Assembly: GCF_003576475.1 (NCBI RefSeq)
Contig: NZ_QWGR01000005.1
Location: 310,001-374,000 of the forward strand
Reading direction: 5' to 3'
Origin: Maribellus luteus
GTDB taxonomy: Bacteria > Bacteroidota > Bacteroidia > Bacteroidales > Prolixibacteraceae
DNA length: 64,000 bases
In this document: positions 16,150 to 28,074 of the stretch, piece after piece
How the letters are laid out: every line of letters begins with the position of its first letter
Numbering within the stretch: the first letter of the stretch is position 1
Position numbers and translations under genes: made by a program
The notes under the pieces: generated by a model
Told to the model about the DNA's origin: nothing
Seen by the model: the letters and a program-made list of their open reading frames with translations, nothing else
The model's database searches: none

Positions 16150-18960
16150 TTACAGCTCCAGAAGAACGGGATCGCCCAATCCAATGGATTTCAATACCGG
16201 AAGTTGTGTTGCGGCATCTCCCACCACCACATAGTACATCTGATCCGGTTTTATCAATCGCTGCGCCAGTTCTTTGTGCATTTCAGGTGTCAGCGACTTA
16301 ACAAAGGCCTCTTCTCTTTTTACATAGTCGAAAGGCAGATCGTAAGCACTGATATTGGTCAGCATCGAATGAAGTGCTCCGAGTGTTTCAAACTCAAGTG
16401 CGTTCGATTTTACCAGCGCATCTTTCGTAAACTGCAAGTCTTCATCCGAAATACCGGTTCTGTATTTCTCAATTTCGTCTTTGAATATCTGAACCGATTC
16501 GCCGGTAGCAGTAGTACGTACGCTTGAGCTGGCTCTGAAGGTTCCGTAATTCTTTCCTCCTGCAAAGTAAGTTCGTGCACCATAAGTATAGCCTTTTTCT
16601 TCGCGCAGAATTAGGTTCACAATACCATTAAAGCTTCCGCCAAGCTTGTAATTTACCACTGTTGCCTGCTCAAAATCAGCGGAAGAACGAGGAATTGCAT
16701 AATGTCCTATTGTGATTACAGACTGCTTGGCACCGGGAACATCTACAAAATAAATAGCCGATTTTTCAGGAGCCTGAGGAGCTTCGATTTTTGGAATTTC
16801 TACAGCAAAGGGTTTCCAGTTGGCCACCAAAGTACCCAAACCTGCCATCACCCGGTCCTGGTCAATTTTCCCGACAACATGCATCCGGGCCACCGAAGGA
16901 GATACCGATTTATTGTAGAATTCTTTCAGATCATCCATGGTAATCGCCTCGAGTGACTCAAGAGTTCCGCTTCCAGGCACTGATAAAATATGATCATCGC
17001 TGTAAACCAGCTTATCAAACGCAAGGCTTGCCAGATAATTCGGACTGGCCTGATTGCGTTTAATGTTGTTGATCATCCGAAGTTTGGTCAATTCAAACTG
17101 TTCTTCATCCCAACGTGGCTGCAACAAAATTTCTTCCACCAGCGCCAGTGTCTTTTCGTAGTTCCGGGTCAGACAATTCACTGAGATGGCCATATTTTCA
17201 GTTCCGGAATAAACACCTATGCGAGCTCCCAGTAAATCTATTTCTTCTTCCAGTTCTTCGGGTGTCTTGGTGGCGGTACCTTCGGTAAGCATACTGGCCA
17301 GAAAACTGGCAACGCCTGCTTTTTCTTTCGATTCAAGAATATGTCCGCCGTCCATAACAATGGAATACTGAATCAGCGGAAGCTCGTCGTGCTTAATGCC
17401 CAACACCTTCATCCCGTTTTCCGTTTTATCCGTCCAAACAGCCGGTACGGTAATTTCCGGATCCTGACCTTTGGCTGGTTCTACCGTGCGGTCGAAACCG
17501 GACGGTGTTTTCTCAATCACTTCTTCTTCGGCAATGGCTGACTGATCTACTTCTGTCGCAGTTAAAACATCCTCTTCAACAATACCGGCGTCTACCGAAT
17601 TTTCGGCGATTAAATCAACCTGTCCTTTCGGAACAAAACTGGTTGCCAGGTAAGGTTTGTTTTTTACGTAAGTCTCATAAACCCGGTTAATATCCTCGAT
17701 AGTAACTGCTTTAATTTTTTCAATGTCCTGTTCGATATAACCTGGCGACCCTGTAAACTCGTTGTACATAGCCAACTGGAACGACTTGTTCAATATCGAG
17801 CTCATGCCACTGTAAAACTGTGTTTCAAGCCCTGCTTTGTGTTTTTCGAGGTCTCTTTCGGTAATTCCCTCTTCTTCAAAAAGTTTGAAAGCATCAAAAA
17901 CGGCTGTTTCCACTTCGGCCAGACTTGTGCCGGCATTGGCATTGACTGAGACGGTGAACTGACCCGCCAGTTCCATTGAATTGCTGTAAACCCCGGCGCG
18001 CGGAGCCAGTTTCTTGTCCTTTACAATCACCCGGTAAAACGGCGACTTTTTGCCATCTCCCAGAACACGAGCCAGAAAATCAAGCGCATAAGCGTCGTCA
18101 CAATATTCCTCCACCGAAGGCCAGATCATGGTTAACTGCGGCGTTTTGGCAAAGCTGTCTTCGTGATACAGCTTTTTTGTTTCTGGCAAACTAACCCGCT
18201 GAGGCTCCAAATCTTCGACTTTTTCACCTCCCGGTATTTCCCCGAAGTACTTCTCAACCAGCGGCTTCACATCTTCCGCTTCAAAATCGCCCGCCAGCAC
18301 AATGGTTGTATTGTTGGGAACATAATATTTTGCATGAAATTCTTTTACATCATCAACCGTTGCATTAAACAGGTCTTCCATTTCGCCAATAACGGTCCAG
18401 CTGTACGGATGCCCTTCGGGATAAAGATTCGTTGCAATCAGCCAGCTGTTATAACCGTACGGGCGGTTGTCGTACGACTGACGTTTTTCGTTTTGAACCA
18501 CATTTTGCTGGTTGGCAAAAGCCGACTTGGTAACGGTATTCTCGAGGTAGCCCATGCGGTCGGACTCCATCCAAAGCACCATTTCCAGCGCATTTCGCGG
18601 AACAACTTCATAATAAATGGTTTGGTCGTTTCCGGTTCCGCCATTGAGCGTTCCTCCGGCCGACTGAATTTTTTTAAAGAATTCATCCTGCCCGACATTT
18701 TCAGATTCCTGAAACATCATGTGTTCAAAAAGATGGGCAAATCCGGTTTTACCGGGAACTTCGCGGTTCGAGCCTACGTGGTACATAATTGCCACGGCAA
18801 CAATCGGATCCGATTTATCCTGATGCAAAATAACGCTGAGGCCGTTATCTAACTGGTACTGCTCATAAGGCACGGAAAGTTTTTCGTCACTTTGTTGTCT
18901 GTTTGAACACGAAATCAAACTAAGAACAACTACGATAAGGAGGAGATTTAGTTTTTTCAT
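16150..18960 (-). CDS. M16 family zinc peptidase, two-domain, lipoprotein
   Basis: This 936-residue protein has a signal peptide ending in a lipobox (VLSLISC, Cys18), so it is probably anchored in the envelope. The N-terminal M16 unit has the inverted zinc motif HLFEH at His76, Glu79, His80, preceded by HVGSNREVPGKTGFA. A second M16 unit begins around residue 510 (NGMKVLGIKHDELPLIQYS) and has no HxxEH, as in other double-length pitrilysin/PqqL-like enzymes where the second half is structural. YTYGARTYF near residue 800 matches the substrate-binding R/Y block. An acidic linker (about residues 465-500) joins the halves. It is a single-gene unit that ends in the shared terminator. The peptide substrate is unknown. 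Confidence 0.92.
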   Translation of the reverse strand: MKKLNLLLIVVVLSLISCSNRQQSDEKLSVPYEQYQLDNGLSVILHQDKSDPIVAVAIMYHVGSNREVPGKTGFAHLFEHMMFQESENVGQDEFFKKIQSAGGTLNGGTGNDQTIYYEVVPRNALEMVLWMESDRMGYLENTVTKSAFANQQNVVQNEKRQSYDNRPYGYNSWLIATNLYPEGHPYSWTVIGEMEDLFNATVDDVKEFHAKYYVPNNTTIVLAGDFEAEDVKPLVEKYFGEIPGGEKVEDLEPQRVSLPETKKLYHEDSFAKTPQLTMIWPSVEEYCDDAYALDFLARVLGDGKKSPFYRVIVKDKKLAPRAGVYSNSMELAGQFTVSVNANAGTSLAEVETAVFDAFKLFEEEGITERDLEKHKAGLETQFYSGMSSILNKSFQLAMYNEFTGSPGYIEQDIEKIKAVTIEDINRVYETYVKNKPYLATSFVPKGQVDLIAENSVDAGIVEEDVLTATEVDQSAIAEEEVIEKTPSGFDRTVEPAKGQDPEITVPAVWTDKTENGMKVLGIKHDELPLIQYSIVMDGGHILESKEKAGVASFLASMLTEGTATKTPEELEEEIDLLGARIGVYSGTENMAISVNCLTRNYEKTLALVEEILLQPRWDEEQFELTKLRMINNIKRNQASPNYLASLAFDKLVYSDDHILSVPGSGTLESLEAITMDDLKEFYNKSVSPSVARMHVVGKIDQDRVMAGLGTLVANWKPFAVEIPKIEAPQAPEKSAIYFVDVPGAKQSVITIGHYAIPRSSADFEQATVVNYKLGGSFNGIVNLILREEKGYTYGARTYFAGGKNYGTFRASSSVRTTATGESVQIFKDEIEKYRTGISDEDLQFTKDALVKSNALEFETLGALHSMLTNISAYDLPFDYVKREEAFVKSLTPEMHKELAQRLIKPDQMYYVVVGDAATQLPVLKSIGLGDPVLLEL

Positions 18961-19264
18961 GATTAAAAGGAAGATTTTTTGTTTTGAACGAAGTTAATAT
19001 AAAATGGACAGGATAAAACTGTTATTACTCATTAAATCAACGAGATGAAATAAAATATATTTTATATTGAAAAGTTTCATGTTGAACAAAAGTAAGTTTT
19101 ACCCTCCGTTTTAAAAGGGCACAGCAGAGTTACAAAACCGTGGTTTTATGCCTTAAAAACCCCATCTACTTAGGGATGAAATCCGAAAATGCGCCTACAA
19201 AGCCTTACCATGTTGACGAGTTGCCACCAGCAGGCCTTAAGCGATTGGTAAACTTTAAAAACGT
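18961..19264. other. Gene-free intergenic stretch
   Basis: About 300 bp upstream of the M16 peptidase gene and downstream of the esterase gene (both minus strand). I see no gene, RNA or strong terminator. The M16 promoter should be near its left end (about 18965-19020). Confidence 0.4.
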
Positions 19265-20560
19265 TTATTTCAGGTAATCGTTTATAAAATCGAGACGAGG
19301 CTGGTAAATGGTCTCTTCCCATTGCTTCTGAAATTCCTTTTGCTCCAGGGCGTGTGCGCGATACGGTGTTACCAAAACTGTCTTTTCTCCTTTTGTCTGG
19401 TTAATTGCAGCGTATATTCCGGTGGACGGGCAAGTATAATCAATCAACCCGATTTCAATCACCAAGGTTGCTTTTGATCCTTTTAAGAGATGAGCGGCAT
19501 CGAAATACGGATACGTCTCCAGCATTTTATCCTTGTCTTTTGAAAATGCAAAAGGTTTGGGCCATCCTCCGGCTTCATCATTGAGCGTTCTGCCAAAATC
19601 GCACATGGCGGGCACAACTGCCACTGCTGCACTCACCCTGTGGTCTAAACCCGCAGCTGCCAATGCCTGTCCCCCGCCCTGGCTTTCTCCGATCACCAAA
19701 ATACGCTTGCCGTCCCATTCGGGCTGGCTGCACAAAAAGTCGAGCGTACGCAGAAAACGCAGGTACATCCCGCGAAAATAATTCTCGTCGCGGTTCTCAG
19801 CTCCAAGCTCCCAGTAACCGTTCAACTCCCCTTCTTCCAACCCGTCGTAATATTCCTGCGGCTGACCATTCAGCATACCGTGGGCATTTAAATCGAACGA
19901 CAAAGCCCCTTTTCCCATTTGAGCATATTTCAGAGCGGTTTCAGCTCTCGACAAACACCAGTGACCTTTTACTCCCGCCGCGTGCAAATACAGCACAATG
20001 GGAAGCGAGCCGGGCGCAGCGTTTTCCGGTTTGGCAAAATATCCGCGGGCCGGTTTCGGCCCCAGACAATTGATCTCCACATCGGAGCAAATAAAATCTG
20101 GTACTTCAGACACTACCGGAACACTTTCGATCTCTACCGGCAAAGCTCTTAATTCCTTCTTTTGCCGGCTCCAGTACCGGTCAAAATCTTTGGGTCGTTT
20201 TGTGGCCGGAGAAAAACCTCCCGGATCACTTACAAAACCGGTGGATGTTACCACATCACCTGCTTTTACACTAAATATCATCGACCTTGGCTTGTCAAAT
20301 CTTTCGTCGAGCAAAACCAGCTCTTCCCCGGGCGTTTTAATTGGCTTCCATTCTGCTTTTCCCGAAAAGTTTGTATCCACTTTCACCAAAATAGAATCTG
20401 TTTCCACCTCACTAACCAGCAAACTAACTTTTACTTTCTCTCCTTTCGAATAGATACCGTCTGCGTTGCTTTGTTTCAGTACAACATTTTGGGCCAGGGA
20501 AACAAAAACTGCCAGCAAAGTAAAAACCGCGGCAAGGGTCAGGTGTTTGATTTTATTCAT
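19265..20560 (-). CDS. Secreted acetyl esterase, CE7 (acetylxylan esterase/cephalosporin deacetylase) family
   Basis: This alpha/beta-hydrolase of about 431 residues has a signal peptide (MNKIKHLTLAAVFTLLAVF, then SLAQ) and an N-terminal beta-sandwich of about 110 residues. The catalytic domain follows. Its motifs are the CE7 RxxDFDRYW entry (RPKDFDRYW), the nucleophile elbow GESQGGG, the acid Asp in LIDYTCP and the His in YRAHALE. The RGxxxxP region (ARGYFAKPE) matches the family too. It would remove acetyl groups from xylan or small sugars outside the inner membrane. The start was moved from an upstream ATG (20617) to 20560 because only this gives a signal peptide at the N-terminus. It lies 71 bp after the GT87 gene on the same strand. 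Confidence 0.85.
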   Translation of the reverse strand: MNKIKHLTLAAVFTLLAVFVSLAQNVVLKQSNADGIYSKGEKVKVSLLVSEVETDSILVKVDTNFSGKAEWKPIKTPGEELVLLDERFDKPRSMIFSVKAGDVVTSTGFVSDPGGFSPATKRPKDFDRYWSRQKKELRALPVEIESVPVVSEVPDFICSDVEINCLGPKPARGYFAKPENAAPGSLPIVLYLHAAGVKGHWCLSRAETALKYAQMGKGALSFDLNAHGMLNGQPQEYYDGLEEGELNGYWELGAENRDENYFRGMYLRFLRTLDFLCSQPEWDGKRILVIGESQGGGQALAAAGLDHRVSAAVAVVPAMCDFGRTLNDEAGGWPKPFAFSKDKDKMLETYPYFDAAHLLKGSKATLVIEIGLIDYTCPSTGIYAAINQTKGEKTVLVTPYRAHALEQKEFQKQWEETIYQPRLDFINDYLK

Positions 20561-20631
20561 GGTAAGATTTATCTGATTTTCGGATGCTGAAAATACGTCT
20601 ATTTCGATTGTCCGCAAAGGCTTTCCCGGGT

Positions 20632-21804
20632 TTATTTGCTTTTCAGGCTAAACACGCGGGCTCCAAAAGTAAATGAAAACATCCTTATCCAGGTAAGCGA
20701 GAACAATACCAGGTTCAATCCTAAGGTATCATACAAAAACCGCATCAGGGCTTTGGGAAAAATTGCATCGATCGGAACCAGTATAATCAGGAAAAAATTA
20801 AGCCACAAAAGTATTTTGTCGAATGCCGGTTTGGGTCCGGAAAGATACCACAAAACCAGTCCGGCCATTGCTATTACATAGGTGTGTTTTTCGGCGGTGG
20901 TGCTAAACAAAATCACCCAGCCCAACAGAATGCCAAGCACCTGTGTTCTGAAAGTAGCTTCGTGGTATCTTTTGTAATTCAACAACGTGCCCGCACAAAT
21001 AAACAACAACGATATTCCCTGGATATAAACTACATGATCTACTACACTTTTATACCCCAACAGGTACAAGAGGCGATAGATCACCTCAAAATCAAGGGGA
21101 TTGTGCCGCTGCCCGATAGCCGTAAACCACGATTGATAATAACTTAGCAGTTCCGGGCCCGGTATTTTAATTAACGGCACCAAAAACAAGCCCGCAAATA
21201 ACAATGCAGCAACGACCGCATTTCGTGTAAAGCGCTTGTAAAACAACAAGGTTCCCAATTGTATCAAACCGTAAATTTTGGAGAAAGCAGAAAACGACAG
21301 CAGTAAAATCCCATACATGAATTGGTTTCGTTCCAGCATTGAATAGACCAGCATAAAAAGGGATGCCACCAACAAATTGGACTGAAAATAAACCAAATCC
21401 GTCAGCGCAATCGGAAACAGAAACCAGAAAACAAAACGTTTCTTTTTAAAATCAAACTGCGGTGCCGGAAGCGCAAAAACTGCCAGGAAAAACAAAGTAT
21501 AATTGAAGGCATTCCACAGCACAGCTCCTAAGCACGAAGGCAAAAAGGCAAAAACCGGGAAAAACACGGAGAACACGGGGCCATACAAGTACCGGTCGAG
21601 CGGATGCTGCCAGTTGGCGTATGGATTGATATTGTTCCAAAAATCGAGCGTTCCGAACTTATACACCAGGAAAACCTTGTAGCGGTCGTCCATTACCTTA
21701 ACTGTGGAAACCAGCAGCACCAGTACAAAACCCACAAAAAAGATAAACCTGCGCGAAGCAAACAGTTGACTGATTTTTTTCCTTGTCTTGTCAGAAAATA
21801 GCAT
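20632..21804 (-). CDS. GT87-like polytopic membrane glycosyltransferase (DUF2029)
   Basis: This is a 390-residue inner-membrane protein with about nine hydrophobic segments. After the first segment there is a soluble loop with FWNNINPYANWQHPLDRYLYGPVFSVFF, shown here across residues 55-83. This N-x-NPY/YxPxxxxF arrangement is typical of GT-C proteins of the DUF2029/GT87 type (the polyprenyl-phosphate-mannose-dependent alpha-mannosyltransferases of actinobacteria are the studied members). In Bacteroidota the donor and acceptor are not known. There are no nearby polysaccharide genes apart from the esterase downstream, so its role stays open. Confidence 0.7.
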   Translation of the reverse strand: MLFSDKTRKKISQLFASRRFIFFVGFVLVLLVSTVKVMDDRYKVFLVYKFGTLDFWNNINPYANWQHPLDRYLYGPVFSVFFPVFAFLPSCLGAVLWNAFNYTLFFLAVFALPAPQFDFKKKRFVFWFLFPIALTDLVYFQSNLLVASLFMLVYSMLERNQFMYGILLLSFSAFSKIYGLIQLGTLLFYKRFTRNAVVAALLFAGLFLVPLIKIPGPELLSYYQSWFTAIGQRHNPLDFEVIYRLLYLLGYKSVVDHVVYIQGISLLFICAGTLLNYKRYHEATFRTQVLGILLGWVILFSTTAEKHTYVIAMAGLVLWYLSGPKPAFDKILLWLNFFLIILVPIDAIFPKALMRFLYDTLGLNLVLFSLTWIRMFSFTFGARVFSLKSK

Positions 21805-22009
21805 TCTGCATATAGTTAAGTAGTTTTGAAGAAGAAAATTACTGATTTTTAAGCACTATTGTCCGATTAGATTATCTATTTATAAGGAGATTTTTCTTTA
21901 TCGATCTTTGGCTTATCAGCCGGATTTTACTATTTATCATGACACAAATAGTAAACACAAAAGTCCAGGCTGCGTCCGCTTCGCACGAAAAAACCACGTA
22001 TTGCCGGCT

Positions 22010-22058
22010 AAGAGTTCGGAACTCCCCCGAATACTCGGGGTCAAACAGCCGAACTCTT
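22010..22058. repeat. Nested inverted repeat, likely a dispersed intergenic element
   Basis: The outer arms aagagttcgg and ccgaactctt (10 bp, perfect) enclose a second perfect stem, ccccga-atac-tcgggg. The strand that would be transcribed is not known and there is no T run directly after it. It lies in a 430-bp gene-free gap (21805-22237); open frames over it are not convincing genes. The structure suggests a small mobile or repeated palindromic element rather than a terminator. Confidence 0.5.
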
Positions 22059-22189
22059 TTAACGCCGTCTTCACTTGTTTTTCGGCTCACCGCCCGAGGC
22101 CAACCTATGTAATTTGTCTCACTTCCTTCCTATTCCAGAATAAAGGTTTAAAACATTTGTAAGAGGATGATATTACACCTGCAAAAAAC

Positions 22190-22220
22190 AAAAAAGGTGG
22201 ATCTTTCCGAACCACCTTTT
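22190..22220 (-). terminator. Terminator of katG
   Basis: On the minus strand aaaaggtgg and ccacctttt form a 9-bp stem around an 11-base loop, followed by TTTTTTG. It begins 18 bp after the katG stop. Confidence 0.85.
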
Positions 22221-22237
22221 CTATTCTATGTATCTTT

Positions 22238-24782
<2,545 letters not shown>

Positions 24783-25988
24783 ATGAATCATTCAAGAACG
24801 ATTGCCGGCCTCCCTTCGAATGTATGGATACTGACCATTGCACAAGCACTGATTTTATCGGTAAGTTCGCTGGTTGTATTTGTGGGAGGACTGGTGGGCA
24901 CTCAACTGGCACCTGTCGAAAACCTGGCTACGCTTCCGGTTGCCAGCATTGTAGTTGGTACAGCCCTTGCCATCCCGCCGGTTACCTTGCTGATGAATAC
25001 CATCGGCCGCAGGCGATCCTTTTTTATCATGATTTCCTATTCGATTGCAGTAGCATTTCTCGCGGGTTATTCCATCCTCCTATCCAACTTTTACCTTTTC
25101 TGTTTCAGCACTTTTTTATTTGGCGGAACCTACTCCTGTGTGATGCAGTTTCGGTTTGCGTCGATGGAAAGTGTCGACGAGGCGCTGATTCCCAAAGCGG
25201 CATCCATGGTGCTGGTGGGCGGAATTGCGGCGGCTTTTCTGGGGCCCGAGATCGCGGTTTTCGGGAAAGACCTGCTAAAGGTGGAGTTCGCCGGATCTTT
25301 TATCATGCTGAGTGGTTTGTTTGTGGTGGCCATGCTGTTTCTTCTGGGTTTCAGAAACCCGGTGATCCGGGAAGAAAAAGCGGAAAGCCCGCAACGGCCT
25401 TTAAAAGCGATCTTTCAGCAACGTATTTTCTGGGTGGCTTTGCTGAGCGCCACCATCGGTTATGCGGTAATGAGTTTTATTATGACGGCCACTCCGGTGC
25501 ACATGCACGTAATGGAAGGCCATTCGCTCGCACACACCAAGTGGGTGATCCAAAGCCACATTATTGCCATGTTTCTGCCCTCGCTGATTACGGCGTGGAT
25601 CATCCGCAAACTGGGAATCCCTTTAATGATGATGATTGGGCTGGTGGCCTACCTGGCTTGTATTGCCATTGCTTTTTTAGGACATCATTTGCTGAATTAC
25701 TGGGTGTCGCTGGTTTTGCTGGGCATTGGCTGGAACTTTTTGTTTATCGGCGGCACCACCCTGCTGCCGCAAGCCTATCGTGCCGGCGAGCGCTTCAAGG
25801 TACAGGCGGTAAACGATTTTGTGATTTTCGGAACACAGGCGGTTGCCTCGCTTTCTGCCGGGTGGTTTATTTTTGCTGTGGGCTGGCAGGTATTGCTGCT
25901 GATCAACCTGCCCTTTATCTTTTTACTGATGGTTGTTATCCTGAAATGGAACAGCCGGACAACTGAACCGGCTATCTCCAAAACATAA
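24783..25988 (+). CDS. MFS transporter
   Basis: This 401-residue protein has about 12 hydrophobic segments in two blocks of six split by a charged loop near residue 200 (NPVIREEKAESPQRPLKA). NTIGRRRSF around residue 75 fits the MFS loop 2-3 motif. Late in the protein are LGIGWNFLFIGGTTLLPQAY and VQAVNDFVIFGTQAVASLSAGW, seen in Bacteroidota and proteobacterial MFS proteins of unknown substrate. I use ATG 24783; an in-frame upstream extension to 24729 adds 18 polar residues with no support. It ends in a two-way terminator shared with the DUF6261-like gene. The substrate cannot be assigned. Confidence 0.85.
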   Translation: MNHSRTIAGLPSNVWILTIAQALILSVSSLVVFVGGLVGTQLAPVENLATLPVASIVVGTALAIPPVTLLMNTIGRRRSFFIMISYSIAVAFLAGYSILLSNFYLFCFSTFLFGGTYSCVMQFRFASMESVDEALIPKAASMVLVGGIAAAFLGPEIAVFGKDLLKVEFAGSFIMLSGLFVVAMLFLLGFRNPVIREEKAESPQRPLKAIFQQRIFWVALLSATIGYAVMSFIMTATPVHMHVMEGHSLAHTKWVIQSHIIAMFLPSLITAWIIRKLGIPLMMMIGLVAYLACIAIAFLGHHLLNYWVSLVLLGIGWNFLFIGGTTLLPQAYRAGERFKVQAVNDFVIFGTQAVASLSAGWFIFAVGWQVLLLINLPFIFLLMVVILKWNSRTTEPAISKT

Positions 25989-26020
25989 AAAAACATCCTC
26001 CCCGGAGGAAGGATGCTTTT
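25987..26020. terminator. Bidirectional terminator between MFS and DUF6261-like genes
   Basis: The arms catcctccc and ggaggaaggatg pair (one mismatch). There is an A run on the left and TTTT on the right, so it can stop transcripts from both convergent genes. It overlaps the MFS stop codon. Confidence 0.8.
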
Positions 26021-26059
26021 GTTAACCTTTAAAACCAAAAATTATGCCTGTAAATTAAT

Positions 26060-26809
26060 CTAACTGACTTCAGGTGCAGGAGGTTCTTCCTCGCCGCTGT
26101 CTTTCCGGCCTTCCCGGGTAGCCAGCGTAATCTCCAATGTTTTAATCTTCTGGTTGAGCTCCTTTACGAAATCCTCCATTTCGGGAGTCTGCATATTTAA
26201 GCTCACCAAAGCGTTTACACGTTCAACCATCAATTCGTACAACGGATCCATCTCAAGACGAACCACTTTTGCATTGCCGCTGTTTTTGTTGGCCAGCTCG
26301 GTGTCGCGTTCATTCTGTTTGGCTTTAAACGCCACATTCAGATCGTTTAAGCGGGTCACCCAGGTATCAAGGCTGCATGTGGTAACAAAACCGGCATTTA
26401 CCGGCTTGGTCAAATCGCCCACCAAATTCGTCAGGCTTGCCGTTTCTTCGTTATAGGTCATCCGGCGAACATCGTCGTACAGATCGAATACCCGTCTGAG
26501 GCGTTTGGCAGCTTCCATTTCTTCGGGAATGGTGCACAGCAAAGTAGCATTGATGCGCATATCGATGGCCCGCCACGCATTGTCGCGGTCCAGGTCAATA
26601 ATCTGTAATTCTTCGGTCAACACACTGCCCTGATCCACGCGCAGTTCATCGTCGAGCCGGGTAAGGGCTGTGTCAAAATCGGCAAATTCGGCCTCCGAGT
26701 GTATCGCAGCCGGGGTCAGTGCCAGGAGCAAACTTTTAAAGTCGCTCATAAACTGAAAGTATTCTCCGTTGCGGAGTTTGTACAATACGAGTTTTAAAAT
26801 TTTATTCAT
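26060..26809 (-). CDS. DUF6261-like helical protein
   Basis: This 249-residue protein has no signal peptide or membrane segment and is mostly predicted helix. The N-terminus MNKILKLVLYKLRNGEYFQF matches what I recall of the DUF6261 family of Bacteroidota, which has no known function. Around residues 195-215 is VRLEMDPLYELMVERVNALV, then a heptad-like segment (FVKELNQKIKTLEITLA), a probable coiled coil, and an acidic Pro-rich tail (EEEPPAPEVS). It sits next to a 42-bp tandem repeat and a REP/transposase cluster. I assign the family from memory at moderate certainty. Confidence 0.7.
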   Translation of the reverse strand: MNKILKLVLYKLRNGEYFQFMSDFKSLLLALTPAAIHSEAEFADFDTALTRLDDELRVDQGSVLTEELQIIDLDRDNAWRAIDMRINATLLCTIPEEMEAAKRLRRVFDLYDDVRRMTYNEETASLTNLVGDLTKPVNAGFVTTCSLDTWVTRLNDLNVAFKAKQNERDTELANKNSGNAKVVRLEMDPLYELMVERVNALVSLNMQTPEMEDFVKELNQKIKTLEITLATREGRKDSGEEEPPAPEVS

Positions 26810-27055
26810 CTGAATTTGTTTAAAGGATTAATAAATAGGTTTTAAAAGGTTATCTAATTTCAGTTTCGGAAACTGGTAGTTGCCTGCGAGTTCTATTTTG
26901 TGTTGAATAAAATTAGGGCAAATGTGTACGAAAGTCAATACCTAAAACCATGCTACACAGCATCTAAACCGATAACCACTAAGCCCATACACAAAAACAT
27001 CGGGGCCAGTTGGCGCGAAATACAATTGCGAAACACGCGAAAATGGTTTTGTTAC

Positions 27056-27349
27056 CTTACCGCAGCGCTGCGGCAGGCAAACCACGGAATTTTTTTCCAT
27101 GTTGCAAAGTTGCGGCAGGCCAACCACATTTGTTTTTTGCTTGCTGCAGTTCTGCAAAACGCCAGCCACAACTTTTTTTTGCCTGTTGCAGCACTGCAGC
27201 AGGCGAGCCACAACTTTTTCTTCCTTGTTGCAGCGCTGCGGGAAGCTTTCCACAATATTTTTTCCCTTGTTGCACAGCTGCAGGAAGCCAGCCACAAAGT
27301 TGGCTGGGCAATTACACGGCTGCAGCAACCCAATAATCAGCAAGTTACA
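27056..27349. repeat. Tandem array of seven 42-bp imperfect repeats
   Basis: Units start at 27056, 27098, 27140, 27182, 27224, 27266 and 27308 (the last is weak). Each has a core like gcagcgctgc, a small dyad, then gccac and a T-rich run. As 42 is a multiple of 3, several frames stay open on both strands. Plus-strand frame 26900-27538 gives a 14-residue repeat like LVAALQQASHNFFF; minus-strand frame 26942-27343 gives LLQ-x-CN-x-QKKVVA. One Ala codon varies only at its third base on plus (gca, gcc, gcc, gcg, gct, gcc), but other positions favour neither strand. Neither frame has an ATG start. A decayed repeat gene and a non-coding array are both possible. Confidence 0.75.
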
Positions 27350-27569
27350 AGCGCTGCAAGATTGTTTAATTTTCGAAAAGCCACGGCTGATGCGAGGCTG
27401 GGGCCAAATAACAAAATCCCGGCGGAATTAAATGTTGGTAGAAAAAATGCATTTGTTCGATGTACGACTCCGGCCGGAGTCGGATGTTCGTTCGGCACAT
27501 TTTCCAGCTACACACATTTGAATCCTCCGGATTCTTAAAAATGCAAAACTACTTTAACGACTAATATCA

Positions 27570-27639
27570 CGGTGCGCTGCACCTTTATTTGCAACGACAA
27601 TTTCGAGCTATAAAGATTTCGCGGCGATGCAGCTAAAAC
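27570..27639 (-). repeat. Inverted REP unit A
   Basis: This begins with cggtgcgctgcacc, the reverse complement of the GGTGCAGCGCACC type of forward unit. About 40 bp later it holds a second dyad of the form gcggc-gat-gcagc followed by aaaac. It opens the first block of the cluster. Confidence 0.75.
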
Positions 27640-27688
27640 CAACCTTTTACCCAGATATAGATATCCAACCAAAACAAAAAAAGAAAAA

Positions 27689-27911
27689 GGTGCAGAGCAC
27701 CCTAACCTTTGTAGTGCAGATAGCATAAGAAAAAAGCAGGAAGGTGCAGAGCACTACCAACATTTACAGTATAGAAGGAACAAAATAAAAGGAGGTGCAG
27801 AGCACCGAAAACATTTGTAGTTACAGATAGCATCTGTAAAAAGGAGGTGCAGAGCACCGCTAACATTTATAGCTACAGATAGCGTAAGATAAAAAAGAGG
27901 TGCAGAGCACC
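27689..27911 (+). repeat. Forward REP units 1-5
   Basis: Five copies of GGTGCAGAGCACC (perfect 5-3-5 dyad in most) start at 27689, 27743, 27794, 27846 and 27899, spaced 51-54 bp. The DNA between is also conserved (tttgtagttacagatagc, then a purine-rich run), so these are repeats of about 52 bp, not repeat-plus-unique-spacer. Confidence 0.82.
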
Positions 27912-27954
27912 GCAATATTCGTTATACGAAACATGATTTTATCGAAAGATATCC

Positions 27955-28025
27955 CGGTGCGCTGCACCTTTATCTCCATTGATGAATTTATTCCTATAAA
28001 GATTTCGCGGCCATGCCGCTAAAAC
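27955..28025 (-). repeat. Inverted REP unit B
   Basis: This has the same structure as unit A: cggtgcgctgcacc, then ctataaagatttcgcgg and the dyad gcggc-cat-gccgc, ending in taaaacc. It opens the second block, just before the forward units that lead to the transposase gene. Confidence 0.75.
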
Positions 28026-28074
28026 CACACCGTTAATCAAATGTGGATATGCAAAAAGAACAAAAAAAGAAAAA

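Noticed and set aside
21872-22090. 72-codon minus-strand frame over the nested palindrome
   Set aside because: It follows the inverted repeat and has no start context; more likely a repeat read as protein.
24824-25966. 380-codon frame overlapping the MFS gene on the same strand
   Set aside because: It is an alternate frame of the MFS gene; it lacks membrane segments and has a non-protein-like mix of Cys, Gly and Arg.
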